From: Isoperla grammatica
Lineage: Eukaryota; Arthropoda; Insecta; Plecoptera; Perlodidae
NCBI GenBank assembly: GCA_945910005.1
Contig: OX246743.1
Span: forward strand, 12,258,587-12,322,586
DNA: 64,000 bases
Direction: 5' to 3'
Position 1 is the first letter of the stretch. The number at the start of each line of letters is the position of its first letter. Below are positions 63,912 through 64,000 of the stretch, piece after piece. A program made the position numbers and the translations under genes. The notes beneath the pieces were generated by a model, which was not told the origin of the DNA, did no database searches, and worked only from the letters and a program-made list of their open reading frames with translations.

Positions 63912-64000
63912 ATCAGATCATATTCTTGGATATTTTTTAAATCCAATGAAAGCCTCTTTTTGGAAATCTATCTATATTTGGAGTTACAATTACACTAAGA
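63912..64000 (+). repeat. Linker L22 (partial, cut by window edge)
   Basis: First 89 bp of half 1 only, ending before any tRNA-like module. It shows the repeat structure continues beyond the window. Confidence 0.85.

Noticed and set aside
446..64000. Centromeric satellite with a CENP-B box
   Set aside because: No match to the CENP-B box in the monomer or linker. Centromeric location cannot be judged from this window.

Overview
The window is a metazoan (most likely invertebrate) block of satellite DNA carrying one young Ty3/Gypsy LTR retrotransposon. I find no host protein gene, no rRNA gene and no CRISPR. Support for an animal nuclear genome: a long-LTR Gypsy element with TGTGACG/CGTCACA termini, eukaryotic internal Pol III A/B-box motifs, and a poly(A)-tailed retroposed fragment. 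I cannot name the species.

Layout. About 41.5 kb is a head-to-tail 68-bp satellite monomer (roughly 600 copies, all in one orientation). It is cut into 21 arrays (A1-A21) of about 1-3 kb by a recurring, well-conserved non-satellite linker of about 670 bp (L1-L22; L1 and L22 are cut by the window edges). Each linker is itself a head-to-tail dimer of two diverged halves, and each half holds one tRNA-like module (T1, then T2) with an A-box-like motif, a perfect GGTTCRANNCC B box exactly 44 bp downstream, and a T-run right after the module. T2 fits tRNA numbering well (A14, G18G19, A21, T33, anticodon AGT, 5-nt variable loop); T1 is more degenerate. The linker-array junctions fall at the same point of the monomer every time, so linker plus satellite has been amplified as a compound unit.

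Higher-order structure. Between about 7.5 and 21.8 kb the units alternate between two linker types, giving a second-order period near 4.15 kb. Recent segmental duplications are visible from constant offsets: 1,948 bp (13.2-17.2 kb), 2,838 bp (about 23-28.6 kb), 7,065 bp (28.8-29.7 against 35.9-36.8 kb) and 11,432 bp (50.0-52.6 against 61.4-64.0 kb).

Retrotransposon. 36789-45365 is a complete Ty3/Gypsy element (8,577 bp) inserted in array A15 with an AATC target duplication. It has two LTRs of about 2.01 kb differing at only about seven substitutions and two small indels, a PBS-like site, gag, pol in the -1 frame (protease, RT, RNase H, integrase), a polypurine tract and no env. Pol is broken by two in-frame stops after the integrase core. 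Three uninterrupted paralogous arrays in the same window show the empty site.

A second, tiny retroposed insertion (poly(A) preceded by AATAAA) lies at 61273-61360. The many long open frames through the satellite, including two of 430 codons, are best read as a by-product of a stop-poor repeat whose length is 2 mod 3.
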